DNA of 64,000 nucleotides. It comes from Polytrichum commune (taxonomy: Eukaryota > Streptophyta > Polytrichopsida > Polytrichales > Polytrichaceae). A program made the position numbers and the translations under genes. Below, piece by piece: positions 52,862-64,000 of this stretch. Location of the stretch: positions 33,416,001 through 33,480,000 of the forward strand of contig OX485804.1 of assembly GCA_950295325.1 (NCBI GenBank). The letters are read 5' to 3'. Below the pieces are notes generated by a model. That model searched no databases, was not told the DNA's origin, and saw only the letters and a list, made by a program, of their open reading frames with translations. The number at the start of each line of letters is the position of its first letter. Position 1 is the first letter of the stretch.

Positions 52862-55800
52862 TGAGTGCAATCTGGATGGAGAGAGAGAGTGGGGGGGGGG
52901 GGTAGGGAGGAGTATTATTGCATACGAGCTTATCTCTCATTTATCCAACATAAACAAGAGCTCACCCACCGCAAGGTAGGCAGTGAATCCCACTGTGCAC
53001 CAAGGGGATTCTTGAGGAGGGTAGGGCCAACGAAGTCAAATTCACGTCGGGTTGTTTGATGCTAGTGTTTTTCTTTTTCTTTCTATCCAACGTAAAAAGT
53101 CTTGGACATAGGTGTTACCTCATAGGGTTGTTTTTACTTGATTTGACACCGAAGTTGATTCTTAAGACCCTGAGTTAGTCCAACCCAAAAGAATAAAAGT
53201 AAATTGGTCACAAATTTATAGGGGGTCGAGTTTTTATGTTGGATGGATGAGGGGTTAACGTGTGATAGTTCCCTCTCATACTATCCAACCCAGTTATTTT
53301 TCATGTTAGAAATGAAGCTTAAGTATGAGATAGCACGTGGTGCGTTAACTATAGGGTGGGAGGAGGGGGGGGGGGGTAGGGTCAAGAGGACCACTTGGCA
53401 GCTGCCAATTGTTGGACACAATTGCTTCACTTTCCATGATCAAAATTTGATGAAATCAAGGGCTAAGAATTTGGGATTGGACTTAACCCTTATTGTTTGT
53501 ATTTGTTAGGGCGAAAAAACTTTGACGATGGGTAATGAACATGTCGGTGCGGGTGGCAAATGTAAGGCCTAAACCCCCACCCTTAAGCGTCGTAGTCCGG
53601 GTAGAAGCTTAGAGCCCACATTCACTGCTAACTGTTCACTGAACCCTTAACATGTGTGAAGTTCACAGGCGGTCCCACCAAATCATCACTTCCATTTCAT
53701 AGCGTGAAGTACAAGCATTAAGAAATGCTTTTCTCTTCTAACCTACATCCCCTTACCCACTAACCCACTCACTATCCTATCACTCCTAGCTTAGACTAAA
53801 TGTTTTGTAAACTATTTGCACCACATGTCATGGTCGAGAGCCACGGCCCCACTGGGAACCGGTCCCCAACCCTTGCTAACCACCACCTAACCCAGTCTAA
53901 TTTCCCCCTTATCCCTGCCTAATTGCCCACTTATCCCTAATGGCCCATGGGCCTTCCCCTTCAGATTATTATGAGCCCTGGCACCTAACTTCAGTCGCCC
54001 CCAGTTGCCGTGGAATTTGCGCTGTTTGGCTAGAACCCAGCCCGTCAACGCCCGTCACTGGGTTTGCTGCCGGCAGGCAGTGGAACTGACCTCGCCGGTC
54101 CACACTCCAGTGGCTTCCCACCTCGGACGACCAGCAGGTCGGACTCTCTCATCCCTCAGCAAAACCGCCGCTCACTCAGCCACCTCCGAACTACAAGGTT
54201 GATTCCCCCCTTCCGAATCAATAGCTGAATCCCAGTAGTAAACCCAACATTCTTGCGACCGAGTCCGACTCAGAATCCGAATCCGGCATTTAGAATTCTG
54301 GAGCTTCGACCGAGAGGTAGCAATTCCAGCTACCTCCCCTTGTTCTCATTCAGTCTTCCGCTCCCTCCACCTACTGGAGTATATACATTGCCTCATTCAG
54401 GTCCCGACTGTCGCAACATTTCTCGCCTCCTTGCCGTCAAATCTCCTTGCTTTTCAGTTGCTCCCCCTCCTCGTCCTTGTGGAGTTGACTGCAAGCCGTT
54501 CGGCAGCCCCCTCCTCGGTGACCTGCTGCTGCAACCCTTCTAGCCTCAGCATCCTGGAGAGAGAGTCCCGGCTGCGGCCACTGAATCTTTTGGGTACCCC
54601 TGGATCCGGGATTAACTAGGTCACAGTGACCTTATCCCACAATGAACACCGGGCAAGCCTAATTTGGACATCTCCTCAATCTAATTCTAACACACCCTAG
54701 CCTAATCTAAGCATTCAACCCAACTCTCACCTCACAACAAGTTTCACTCAATACTTTCACTCTCCCTAATCAAATACGTTCACTCCCAACCTACTAAACA
54801 CTTAAACTCGCGGTAAAACTCAACTCCAAACCAAAACCATCCTTACACTCTTTTTAAGTTTTTAAGTAACTAAAAGAATTTCCAAATCAAATCAAAATGA
54901 CTTCACATGATCAACTGAACATGTGGGCACCGATTTGGGCTCACAGCAACACACAATGGGTGAGCTCCACCATGCTTCTTGTTTTAGAACACATTGTTTT
55001 CATGGCAACCACTTTGGGTTTGGTGCAATCCTACCAAATGACATGGGCAAGCTACATGCTTGCTCTCTTTCTAGTTTGACTTGGGCACTAAGTTACATCA
55101 ACGGCGCACTTTCATGTGCAAGTCCAAGTCCACAAAAACCACTACACCGTTTACGATATTTAGTGGTGTTAACTCTTTGAGAGACATGTCGAGGTGTGCA
55201 AATTGTGGGAGACCTACCACAATAGAACCCTAGCGTAGGTTTCTTGGGTATAAATTATTTTTGGTCCCTCAGTAAGATTGCTCGATTTATGATGGTTTTT
55301 GGTCTTGGACCCTAGTCTAAACCAAGGTTGGTTTGGTATATATGTGATTGCATGGTCTCAATAATCAACATCAATAATGGTATCAAAGAACCTACCCATA
55401 GGTATGAAAATTGTAATACCGATCAAAATATGAGTATGTCAAGGTGAAGTGATCTTTGTTTATCCTAGTTACTATTTCAGTCACAACCATTCTAAACCGT
55501 ATTGATACCCAGGTACGAAGGTTCTTGCATGCTATATAGACCCGAGTGGTATCAAAAAATAAACATACCATCAAATACCCATACAATGCATGTTCGTATA
55601 TTTTTAGGCAAACAAATTTAAAGTGTACGTGTTGGTGGCTTGTGATTGATTATCTCATAATAGTTTTGACAATTTTTGTAATCAAGAAGTAGCATTGAGA
55701 TAAGTGATTAAGAATAAACATATAGATCCACTATGTATCAATGGATGAGATGTTTATCCTATTGGTACCCTATTGGTATCCAAAATGGAAAACAACTTGT

Positions 55801-56042
55801 TACATATATTGAAGTGGTGTAAAAAAACAAAGGTGATAGCAATCTAATGCCAGCGATGACATGGGAAATTATTCTATGGACTAGTTTTCTGTAAATCAAA
55901 TATGAGACTCCAAAAATAAAAATCAAAGGCTAGTGTACCCTAAGTAGTCCAGTGACCCTAAGTAGGCTAGTGGGGTCCAACTAGAATGACCAGTTTTCAA
56001 CTTGAAGAGTTTTTAATTTTATTATATTTAAAAAAAATCCAC
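52862..56042. other. Non-coding DNA with a GC-rich island at 53.9-54.65 kb
   Basis: Includes GA/G runs (52875-52902, 53357-53376) and a relative of the 46.3/47.06-kb repeat (53120-53260). Bases about 53860-54650 are distinctly C-rich and GC-rich, as in a promoter/first-exon region or an LTR, but frames there (for example 54253-54543) are Pro/Ser/Leu-rich with no domain. I cannot assign it. Confidence 0.4.
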
Positions 56043-56504
56043 TTCAGACCTTGGAGAACTGCCAAAATAACTATAGTTAACTAGATTTTTTTAAAATCAC
56101 TTTTAGGAACAATTATAGTTAACTAGAAAAATTTAAGACCAAATTCAAGAACAACTATAGTTCCTAAAAAGGTTCCCAAGTGTTATTACATATTCGAAGA
56201 AGTTTGCGTCTTGATTTGTTTCAATTAAAGCTCTTCAATATGCTCGGGCCATTAAGGATCATCAAGAAACGCCTTTATACAATCACTCACAATGTTGAGA
56301 CCCGGAACAACCTCCATCTACACCACCAACACAAATAACACACTAGTGACACTACAACATTACACCAGAATCCCGTGAACAAGTGGCCATCAACTTTAGT
56401 TAACTAGATATATAACTATAGTTAACTACATTTTTTGGTGGGTCACATCGCGAACAATTGTAGTTACAAAAGGGAATTAGATGGTTAGTTGTCCAAGGTC
56501 TGAA
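56043..56504. mobile_element. Inverted-repeat element with TATAGTTAACTA motifs (about 462 bp)
   Basis: Begins TTCAGACCTTGGAGAACT and ends with the inverse AGTTGTCCAAGGTCTGAA. ACTATAGTTAACTA, nearly palindromic, occurs near both ends and again inside. It is likely a MITE of another family; the target duplication is not clear. Confidence 0.6.
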
Positions 56505-59500
56505 CCCCTTCATCCACAAACCCTAGCTCTAGCCAACCTTCAACATAATGAAGTTGTGCATGAGGGACGGAACTTGAAATTTGGTCCCACTTCAAGGGAA
56601 TTTCCTTACAAACTCGTTAGGTTGTCGTGTGTCAGGACTTGATTTTGAAACATGGGTGAAACCCTTTGGACCTCTTCTTTCAATTAAGTGCGAAACAACT
56701 TAAGAGGCCTAAAATGGAAAATAAATTGTGCAGGGTCCAAGGAGACAACACCGCCATTGTGAAGAGGTTAGTGTTCAAGGACATTGAGTCACAACCATAT
56801 ATTGGTGGTGATGAAAGTTTGGAGATTGAGAATGTGATACAACTTTTTGGTCAAGATGTATGACTTTTTGAATTTTGATGAAATTTGTGCTCCAAATGGA
56901 AGTTAGAATGCCGAAAGAATAGGAAAATAGGAAATTAGTGACTAATTAGTAGAAGTGAGTAAGAAGTGAATTATTTTCACTCACCTAAACTAAATATTAG
57001 GATAGGAGAGTCAAATGGGCAAGGCCATAGACATGTGATCAAAATGAAGAGACTTAGAAGATAGAGATACATGCAGACCTACTGGCAAGAGAGACTTGTT
57101 TGATTGATAAGGACCATAGGCAAGGAGAGAGGGTGTGTGTGCAAACTCTCATTCATCTCTTGGGAAGAGAGTAGTCCTTCTCTTTCAACAACCTTTGTAG
57201 TATGTGCGGTAGTAACAAATTCCTGGGTGTGAAGCCCTTGTTTTGAAAACAATAGCCCTTCATGATATAAAAGCGTGACGCATTTTTTTTCTTCATATAT
57301 CGATGTGTGTGGTTTACTATTTTGATTGGCAAGGCTTGAGTGATAACAATTGATTCAATGGAATTCTGATGATGTTGTGGGTAGGATCATTTTAAAACCT
57401 GACCTAAGGATAGAATATTGATAACGTACCCTACTTGCGAAGAGTAAAGTTTCCTCAACTATACGTGTCTCAATTTGTTAGAGAAAGGTGTGAAACCCTG
57501 TAATCCTCATACATTACCAGGAAAAGAATCGATGTTAAGCATCCTCCTTATTCCAGGCTGGTATGTGTGAGGGCTTGAAATAGGACGATTTGTTCGGTGC
57601 AGTCTTTTTCTAATAATTTACCATAACATCTTGATGAGTTTGTTTAACATGTGAAAGGAGTAAATCTATATGTGGCACCCTATCGATGTCCAATTGTCGG
57701 AACGACAATACATGCAGCTTTGAGAGAAGAAGTGTAATCTGGACAACTTCAAAAATGTGATGAGTTATGGAAGAAAGTAGAGTAACACGACTAATCACAT
57801 GTTTATTCTCGACATAATAAGAGAAAAATGTGTTAGTTGAGATAACTTTCTGTCGATTCCCCAGGGATTGGGTAACATTACCACCAGGGGGGATGTAAGT
57901 GAAATGTATTTTCTGAGAGAGGAACACAACTCCCTCTCTTGTGCGAAGAATGTGGTGTGCACCGTGAAGTTGTGAAATGAGATAACTCAATGACATTGAG
58001 AATCGGGCGTCGGAATGAAGCTCGTGATCGAATATTGTAAGATCCATCGTCTAAATAACTATCTCAGAAGGCGATCATAGTCTTTAATGCCGGGACCATA
58101 GTGTGCAATGACGGCCAAAGGTCGGGAAGACTGAGGAGCATGGTCACAGGAGGTGAATCGCGGAGAAGAAGGGAGGCGCCATTGTCCCATAACGTTTGGT
58201 GGAAGGCTTGCTAGCCAGCATAAAAGGAATAAGGGCCAAGTCTATCTTTGATAACTTGATGCTTACTTGTGATTCTTACTAAGACTATGACCCATTTTGT
58301 GAGACTCGATAGTTGGCATTGGTTGATGTTAATGGTGACTGGTGATTGAGACTATGGCCAACATTTACTAAGCTATGGACTTGGGGATTTAGACTCAATC
58401 GCTTAGCTATGGTTCGCTTAGTTTCCGATACTAGTTCTTGTCACTTGTAACTAGACTTTTGTGTATTACAATAACTAAATTTAAAATAATTAAGTTCAAT
58501 ATTGGCTAATTAATTTAAAAAGGATGAAAAGATATCGAATTTAGAATTATCCGCTTTGATTAGTTAATCCGAAAACCTGAGGTGTATAATGGAGACAAAT
58601 TGTGAATGAATGCTAACTTGTGACATGGCTTATAGTCACTGGATACTTAAGGAAGAGACTATGGACTAAAACAAGGTGCCTTGGCCTTGGGTATATGAGA
58701 CTATTGCTCATTCAAAAGGCTATGGTTGAGTCGTGACTCTCTGTATTGTAAAACATAATAAGAGGGATGATACTGTCAAGAGTGGGTTGTAAGGGAGTGA
58801 CTGAGTAATTGCATCTATTGCATTGATCGACCTTGGATACCTACTCCCCAATCTAATAAGACTCAAAACTCACCTAAGAAGATGTTTACCATGGGATTGT
58901 CATACTAATTTCATTTCATAACGTCGGTAATCTATCAATTAACCTAATAGTGGCACCTAGATGCAAAAGCCTGACACTCATTTGGTCTTCCATGTGTGGT
59001 TTTCTTAATTGGAACCCAATCCCAAAAACTATCTATAGAGAGTGAAACAATTGAAGAGTCATCATCGTCTGAGGATGAGGGGAAAAACCTACATTCAAAG
59101 GATGCAAGTTGTCCATCAAAATTATTGTATGTAGATTGAGTACTAATAATCTGGGGATGTCACTATTGTTTCTTCCTAAACCACCCTGAACCTATTTCAA
59201 ATCCCTAGGGATTTAAAGGGCAAAATTTATTCTTCAAATAGAACAAAATTCCAACAAAAAACTTAGGGGAAAATATGTTCTTTGAGGCAGTTTCCTATGA
59301 AATACGACCATTTGAATGTGGGTTGTGAATGGTAGACCAAACCAACTGCTCATGCCAACACATGCTCACTTATAGGGAGCCCCTAAATTAGTCATGGCCC
59401 AAACCCTACCCTTTTGGATTGTGGGTGTAGGTCCTCATCGACGATATCATTGTGAAGGACGACCTTAGAGGAGAAGATGATGTAGGATAGGAGGAGGAGG

Positions 59501-59900
59501 GTGTTGGTGGCGGAGACAAAGCACAAGGGGCATGCAATATTGTCAAGAGTGTGGGTGGTGGCAGGGAACAAGAAGAGCAGGCGACCCTTACATCTAGATG
59601 GCAGCATTATGAAGACATTGGTCGGGGACCAGCAAGCCTTAGTGAGCCAATCATCCACCGCAAGGAGCAACTAGCCAACAACCACTTGGGGGGGGGGTGG
59701 AGGGCAACAACCCTAAACAAGGTAAGTTTGATTCAAGTTGTAGTTTGATTTCATATCTTGCATGTGATTAGGGTAGGTGGAGGGGATTGAGGCCCCCTCC
59801 TTGCCTCCAAAATGCACAAATTTGAATGTGTAAGGTTGTTGGGTTAAGCCCAAATGACCACTAGAAGAACAAAAAAATGTGGAAATTTTGGAAGAAAGTA
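56505..59900. other. Non-coding DNA, no gene recognised
   Basis: No recognisable domain in any frame. The longest, on the minus strand at 57610-58047 (145 codons), has no motif I know. A G run lies at 59689-59697. Confidence 0.45.
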
Positions 59901-59901
59901 T

Positions 59902-60322
59902 GAAATTGTCACTTTGGTGCCGAGGATACAATTTCAAGTTTTGACTTTAAGAGAGACCAATTTTTTTCCGAAGGAAACATGAAATTGTCACCTTAATGTC
60001 GATGATGCAATTTAAGGTTCCTTTTGGGATTTTTAGGTTTTTTTAGTTTTTTCCATGTTTTGAATTCGAGGAAGACAAAAAAGCTCAAAGGAAACCTAAA
60101 ATTGTCACCTTAGTACCGAAGATATAATTTCAAGGTTTCTTCCAATTTTATTTTTCTTTATTTGTTTTTTATATTTTCCACATATTATAGTGTCTCTTTC
60201 ACTTATTGAATGAAATGTGGTAGGAAGAAGCCACTAGAATCTCCCCCAAAGAGTAGATTACAAAGAAGAAGAAATAGAGAGAATACCATAAATTGTATCC
60301 TTGGTGCCAATGATACAATTAT
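59902..60322 (+). repeat. Fourfold 34-nt hairpin motif
   Basis: A motif with arms GAAATTGT and ACAATTTC around a CACCTTGGTGCCGATGAT-like centre occurs at 59902-59935, 59981-60014, 60098-60131 and about 60289-60322. Arms drift but remain largely self-complementary. Spacing is irregular (79, 117 and 191 bases), unlike a simple satellite. Confidence 0.65.
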
Positions 60323-60605
60323 TGGTTGTCTCGCTACTTTTTGTTTGTTTTGTTTCCCTCCTTGGCTTGCAATTTTATGTTCCTACTCGTACATTTGAAG
60401 GGGTTGATTGATGTCGATTTCGTGATCCTGATAAAGGTTGGAGCCTCATATAAGTTTCATGTATACATAGCAATTGACAAATGTAAAAAACCTAAATTGA
60501 AAATAGAAATATATGCTTCATGATTTAGGGTAACGATCTTGTATTGATATTGATGTTCATGTTTGTTGTTCAAGACATTCTTGATGGGATGACAGTCCCG
60601 ATAGG

Positions 60606-61140
60606 TTGGGAAATGCACAAGACACTATAGCACATATGCGCACCTTTCAATTTACAAATTTCAAGTCATTTATTAGTGGGTTGTGTATTAAGCCAATAAG
60701 TAAATCCCAATCCTCTATTCCAATATGTTGTCTTATTCCTTTGCCTTTAGTTAGGCCCATCCTAGAAATTGACGTTCAAAATTTGAAAAACGAGTTTGCC
60801 AATGGGTATTGCGAGGGTGATAGGGTGTTATATGTGTCCATATATGACGGTTGATGTTATCAATGTGGTCACCGACTCATGGACTGATCATTGGAAGGCT
60901 TCCAATGAACAAGTTGAATTCTTTGTCTCCAACAATGACGATTTGGAAATGTACAGTGGCAAGATGCTCTATGTTTGGGAAGGCAATAACAAAATATTTG
61001 CTTGGATGTCCATCATTTTGATGATCCGTGAATCTCATCCCACAAACTTTGTTGGTAGTCTTTTGGAGGCAATGCACAATGTCAATAGGTACATTACCCT
61101 CACTTCCATTTTTTTTTTCATTTACTTTGTTCATATTTTT
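60606..61140 (+). pseudogene. Probable frameshifted gene relic with a WEGN-type motif
   Basis: Two overlapping frames look like one broken gene. The first (to about 60840) ends in EFANGYCEGDRVLYVSIYD; one base-shift later the second continues with SWTDHWKASNEQVEFFVSN and GKMLYVWEGNNKIFAWM. I recall hypothetical plant proteins with a similar layout, where the motif reads DGNH-R and is faintly like ParB/sulfiredoxin-type folds; this is from memory and tentative. Similarity seems to fade after about 61120, where a poly-T and hydrophobic frame follow. The start is not reliable. It is either a pseudogene or an exon of a gene with introns. Confidence 0.4.
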
Positions 61141-62730
61141 ATAATCACCACCTTAGTCCACCCAACTATGGTGGGGGGTCCTTGGACCTTGTTGTATGGG
61201 TACCTCAAAGCCCTTTGGGGGGATACCATGTCCGGTATCTTCAAGGCACTAGTGGCTAGCTAGGAACTTGTATAGTGTGTCACTATAGTGTCCATCCTCG
61301 AAAGGGGAGAGTAGTATTCGTCCCAATGTCCCCTTGTCCAGTGGGCATCGGGTCATTGGCATTACGAACGGACACTTTATTCACGCCGGCCCCTTGCTTG
61401 AAAGGGGTTGGAGTTTCTATTTATTTTTATAAGTGTAGTATCTTGTGAATTTGTAGATCCACAAAGAGTGATCACATGAAGATGAATTAGTGCACAAACT
61501 TCACCATGTGATGAAGTTTGGCAACCTTAAGTTCAAAGAGTCGATACTCATTGAGATTTATAGAAATGAGATCATGTCATGCCAACATTGATGGAACCCA
61601 TATTGGCGAGCAAGCCACGTGCCATCGACGTACTTGGAACAATCCTCTAGTTCCAACTTGATGCATTCATCTATTCTTCTGGTTGGAACTATCTAATTCC
61701 AACTACATCCATTCATCTAACTGATAAGATGAATGAATGAATTCAGTAAGACATACACCAATCTTGACTTGTTGGTTAAGTTAGAAGTGGAACGACTTCC
61801 ACTCAATAACAAGAAAAACATATTCAAACGTGATTTCCGATGGTGTTGGGATGTCCGAAACTTTCCATTATGATAGACCCCATGATGCTTTTCAAATGAA
61901 TGTCTGTAATGTACCAAATGTCAAATCCTTGTTAAGCTAGATGTCGAGAAAGCTAAGATGTGATCATTCCAATATTCACACCATTTGAACATTCAATAGA
62001 GCTGTTGCTTTTGGGTTGCCTACAAATGAAACTTTAGACATGTATATATAACGCCTGCATACGGTCCTCGAGCAGATGTGTTTTATAAAGGGTTGGAATC
62101 CATCCTCTTCACCTCACCAAAAAAGACACATGATGTTCATAACTCTAATAATAGAAAACACGCTCAGCCTTAATTATGTCGGTTTTTGGTAGACTAATGT
62201 TGACTCACTGGATGTCATTGCCAGGTACAATGGCTATAGACACGATTACAACCACACCCACAGATAAGCTTTATAAAGGGTGTGACAATATATAGTTGAA
62301 TTCCTTCTGTCCCGCTGGTCTTGGCATCCTCATCAGTAGGTCCAGGGTCAAAGTTAGTTACGATGCGTCACTTAAGTTAGTAAAGCACTATTGTTAGTGG
62401 GTCTCGTTTGGAGTGAAGTCGGTTATTTTTATGTATACACATAACTTATTACACCAGCTACTACAACTACTACTAAGTCATGGCACTAATACGCCACCAT
62501 GATTGGTTCCAAGCATGTGGAGGTCATGGCAAGCCGGGCCATGATCTCCAACATTGAAGATCGAATAAACAATTTTCGGAGCCTGGACATGCCCAGGCTG
62601 TTCGAGCCACTGTAGTAGTGACGCTGTTACCGAGGGAGTCGAAATGGCGAGCTGGAGTGCAAGCATTGGCACTGTCTGCAAAGTGCTGATGGCCCAGCCC
62701 CAGTGTAGATGATGCACAAGGGTCCATAAG
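61141..62730. other. Non-coding DNA, no gene recognised
   Basis: Intergenic sequence with no recognisable gene, RNA or repeat unit. Confidence 0.45.
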
Positions 62731-63051
62731 TACACAAAATATGGTATTTAGTGTTTGATTATATTTAGTGTTGTTACCACCCTACCATGCTCAACACTAA
62801 TTTTCAATTCTTTTACAATTAGTGTTAGACATAAATGTGCCGCTACTTTCCCTATTGCCACCTCCCTTATTACATTCTTTTTTCATATCTTTACTAACAC
62901 TAAATTCAAACATGTAACTTCCACACATTACCATAGTTGATATTTAGTGTTTGAGTTTACAGTTAATGTAACTTACTTTCATAAGGTTATTGATATTTAG
63001 TGTATGCGTTCGTATTTAGTATATCGAACATTGAATATCATATTTTGTGTA
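62731..63051. mobile_element. CACTA-like foldback element, full-length diverged copy (321 bp)
   Basis: Ends TACACAAAATATGGTATTTA and TGAATATCATATTTTGTGTA are inverse of each other. The interior matches the 46.7-kb copy through GTTGTTACCACCCTACC, TTACAATTAGTGTTAGACAT, and GTTGATATTTAGTGTTTGAG. The CACTA end itself is mutated. Confidence 0.75.
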
Positions 63052-64000
63052 TTGTTGTGGGTCTTGTTTGTGTCCTCACACCTTTTCATTGGACACCTAT
63101 AAAGGCCAAGCACCCCACATAGAAGTACCCCTCCATAAAATGGGTGACATCACCCATTTTTTGGATGATGTCACCCGTTTCTCACCCATTTACAAAACGG
63201 ACCGGGACCGGCACATGGAACTTGGCCCTAAGGCAGATATATGGGTCTTAGAAAGTTACTCTTTCTGACTACAATGCTTATGCTCCCTTCCCACCTGACT
63301 TTAGCTAAGACTAAAAGTTGGTTCTTACACCCCCGGCCTTCACACCATCGACATTATCTAGTGTTGAGCCTAGTTGGCAAATGATGTGGCACGGCTTAGA
63401 AGTGGAGGTTTTAAGCCTCAAGCACCGACCCTCCCATCGGTACGTAAACATGAGGCAAGAATATAGGAGCTTTAAAAGTATCGCCTCCCGCCCTTGTGAC
63501 TGGTTACTTTTTAGTCTTAGCTATGAGGGTACGAGGAGCTCCATTAACAAAAACCGTTGGTAAGATAGGTGAGTAGTAAGGCATTTTAGGATGGGACAAA
63601 AACTACCCAACATTCATTGCTTGGTAGATTAAACAATGAACATGTGTGAAAGCTACTTAATAACTATAACTTACTTGAAAATCTCCGGAGCAAGTTCTTG
63701 TAGGTGCATTGGGATAGCCGGATGCCTCTGCTATAACCGAGGGAGCTTTACCCAATTTTTAGGAAATACTTTAGGTCTTAGCTAAAGTCACGTGGGAAGG
63801 GGCCATTATCCCAATGCGTGTGCATTACTATTTGGAGTTATATATATATGCGGCATAATAATGTCTTACTCAAGAGTTCAGTTTCTACTAATGAAAGTTC
63901 AATAGGTGGTTGTTTGGACACTAAAGAACATAAATGTCCATGCGCCCTACATTGCCATGAACTTCTTCAAGAACTAGGCGTTGTAGCAGCTTTCAAGCTC
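63052..64000. other. Non-coding DNA, no gene recognised
   Basis: Contains a short palindrome near 63138-63175 (ATGGGTGACATCACCCATTT and its neighbour). No gene seen. Confidence 0.45.

Noticed and set aside
54253-54543. 96-codon Pro/Leu-rich frame
   Set aside because: Explained by GC-rich composition; no domain.
57610-58047. 145-codon minus-strand frame
   Set aside because: Looked like a possible retroelement remnant, but I found no family motif.
1-64000. CRISPR arrays or bacterial operons
   Set aside because: The regular repeats are LTR hairpins and satellites; nothing prokaryotic was seen.

Overview
The window reads as intergenic nuclear DNA of a land plant. It is AT-rich, packed with plant-type transposable elements, and shows no host gene I can recognise with confidence. 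The evidence for a plant is a Ty3/gypsy (Metaviridae-type) LTR retrotransposon whose integrase region resembles the plant Tat/Athila branch, a hAT element with a ZNF862/KIAA1586-like transposase, many Tourist-like (PIF/Harbinger-type) MITEs with TAA/TTA target duplications, and a small CACTA-like foldback family. I cannot name the species; a non-flowering lineage such as a fern is possible but unproven.

Bases 1-20697 are one giant LTR retrotransposon, about 21.4 kb when complete. The window starts inside its 5' LTR just after the TATA box. Order: 5' LTR (1-1414), tRNA-Arg-like primer site, small leader ORF (1528-2145), Gag-Pol (2282-12142, continuing in frame past one TGA to 13273), a duplicated post-pol segment (about 12950-14190), long untranslated DNA, a second large gene of unknown function (15863-18508), a polypurine tract and the 3' LTR (18542-20697). 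Over the 1414 bases that can be compared, I saw one difference between the LTRs, so the insertion is young. The outstanding feature is in Pol: between RNase H and the integrase core, the integrase N-terminal extension plus HHCC zinc module occurs eleven times in tandem. Ten copies keep all four zinc ligands, and units 1-3 have been duplicated as a block to give units 4-6. I know of no described element with such an array. The element sits in an older related LTR whose tail lies at 20698-21559.

Bases 21560-28299 are mostly non-coding, with a 359-bp tandem duplication, a relic of a related retroelement and the first Tourist-like MITE. Bases 28300-32245 are a complete hAT element with an exact 8-bp target duplication. 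Its minus-strand transposase is one frame interrupted by two TGA codons, and a tandem array of 179-bp units lies upstream of the gene. From 32.4 to 52.9 kb there are at least eight more Tourist-like MITEs, plus copies of a CACTA-like foldback repeat (46.3-47.0, 52.1 and 62.7-63.05 kb). The remainder to 64 kb holds another inverted-repeat element (56.0-56.5 kb), a fourfold 34-nt hairpin motif (59.9-60.3 kb), a probable frameshifted gene relic (60.6-61.1 kb), microsatellites and unassigned DNA.

All positions, reading frames and residue counts were worked out by hand. Family assignments rest on motif recognition, not on searches.
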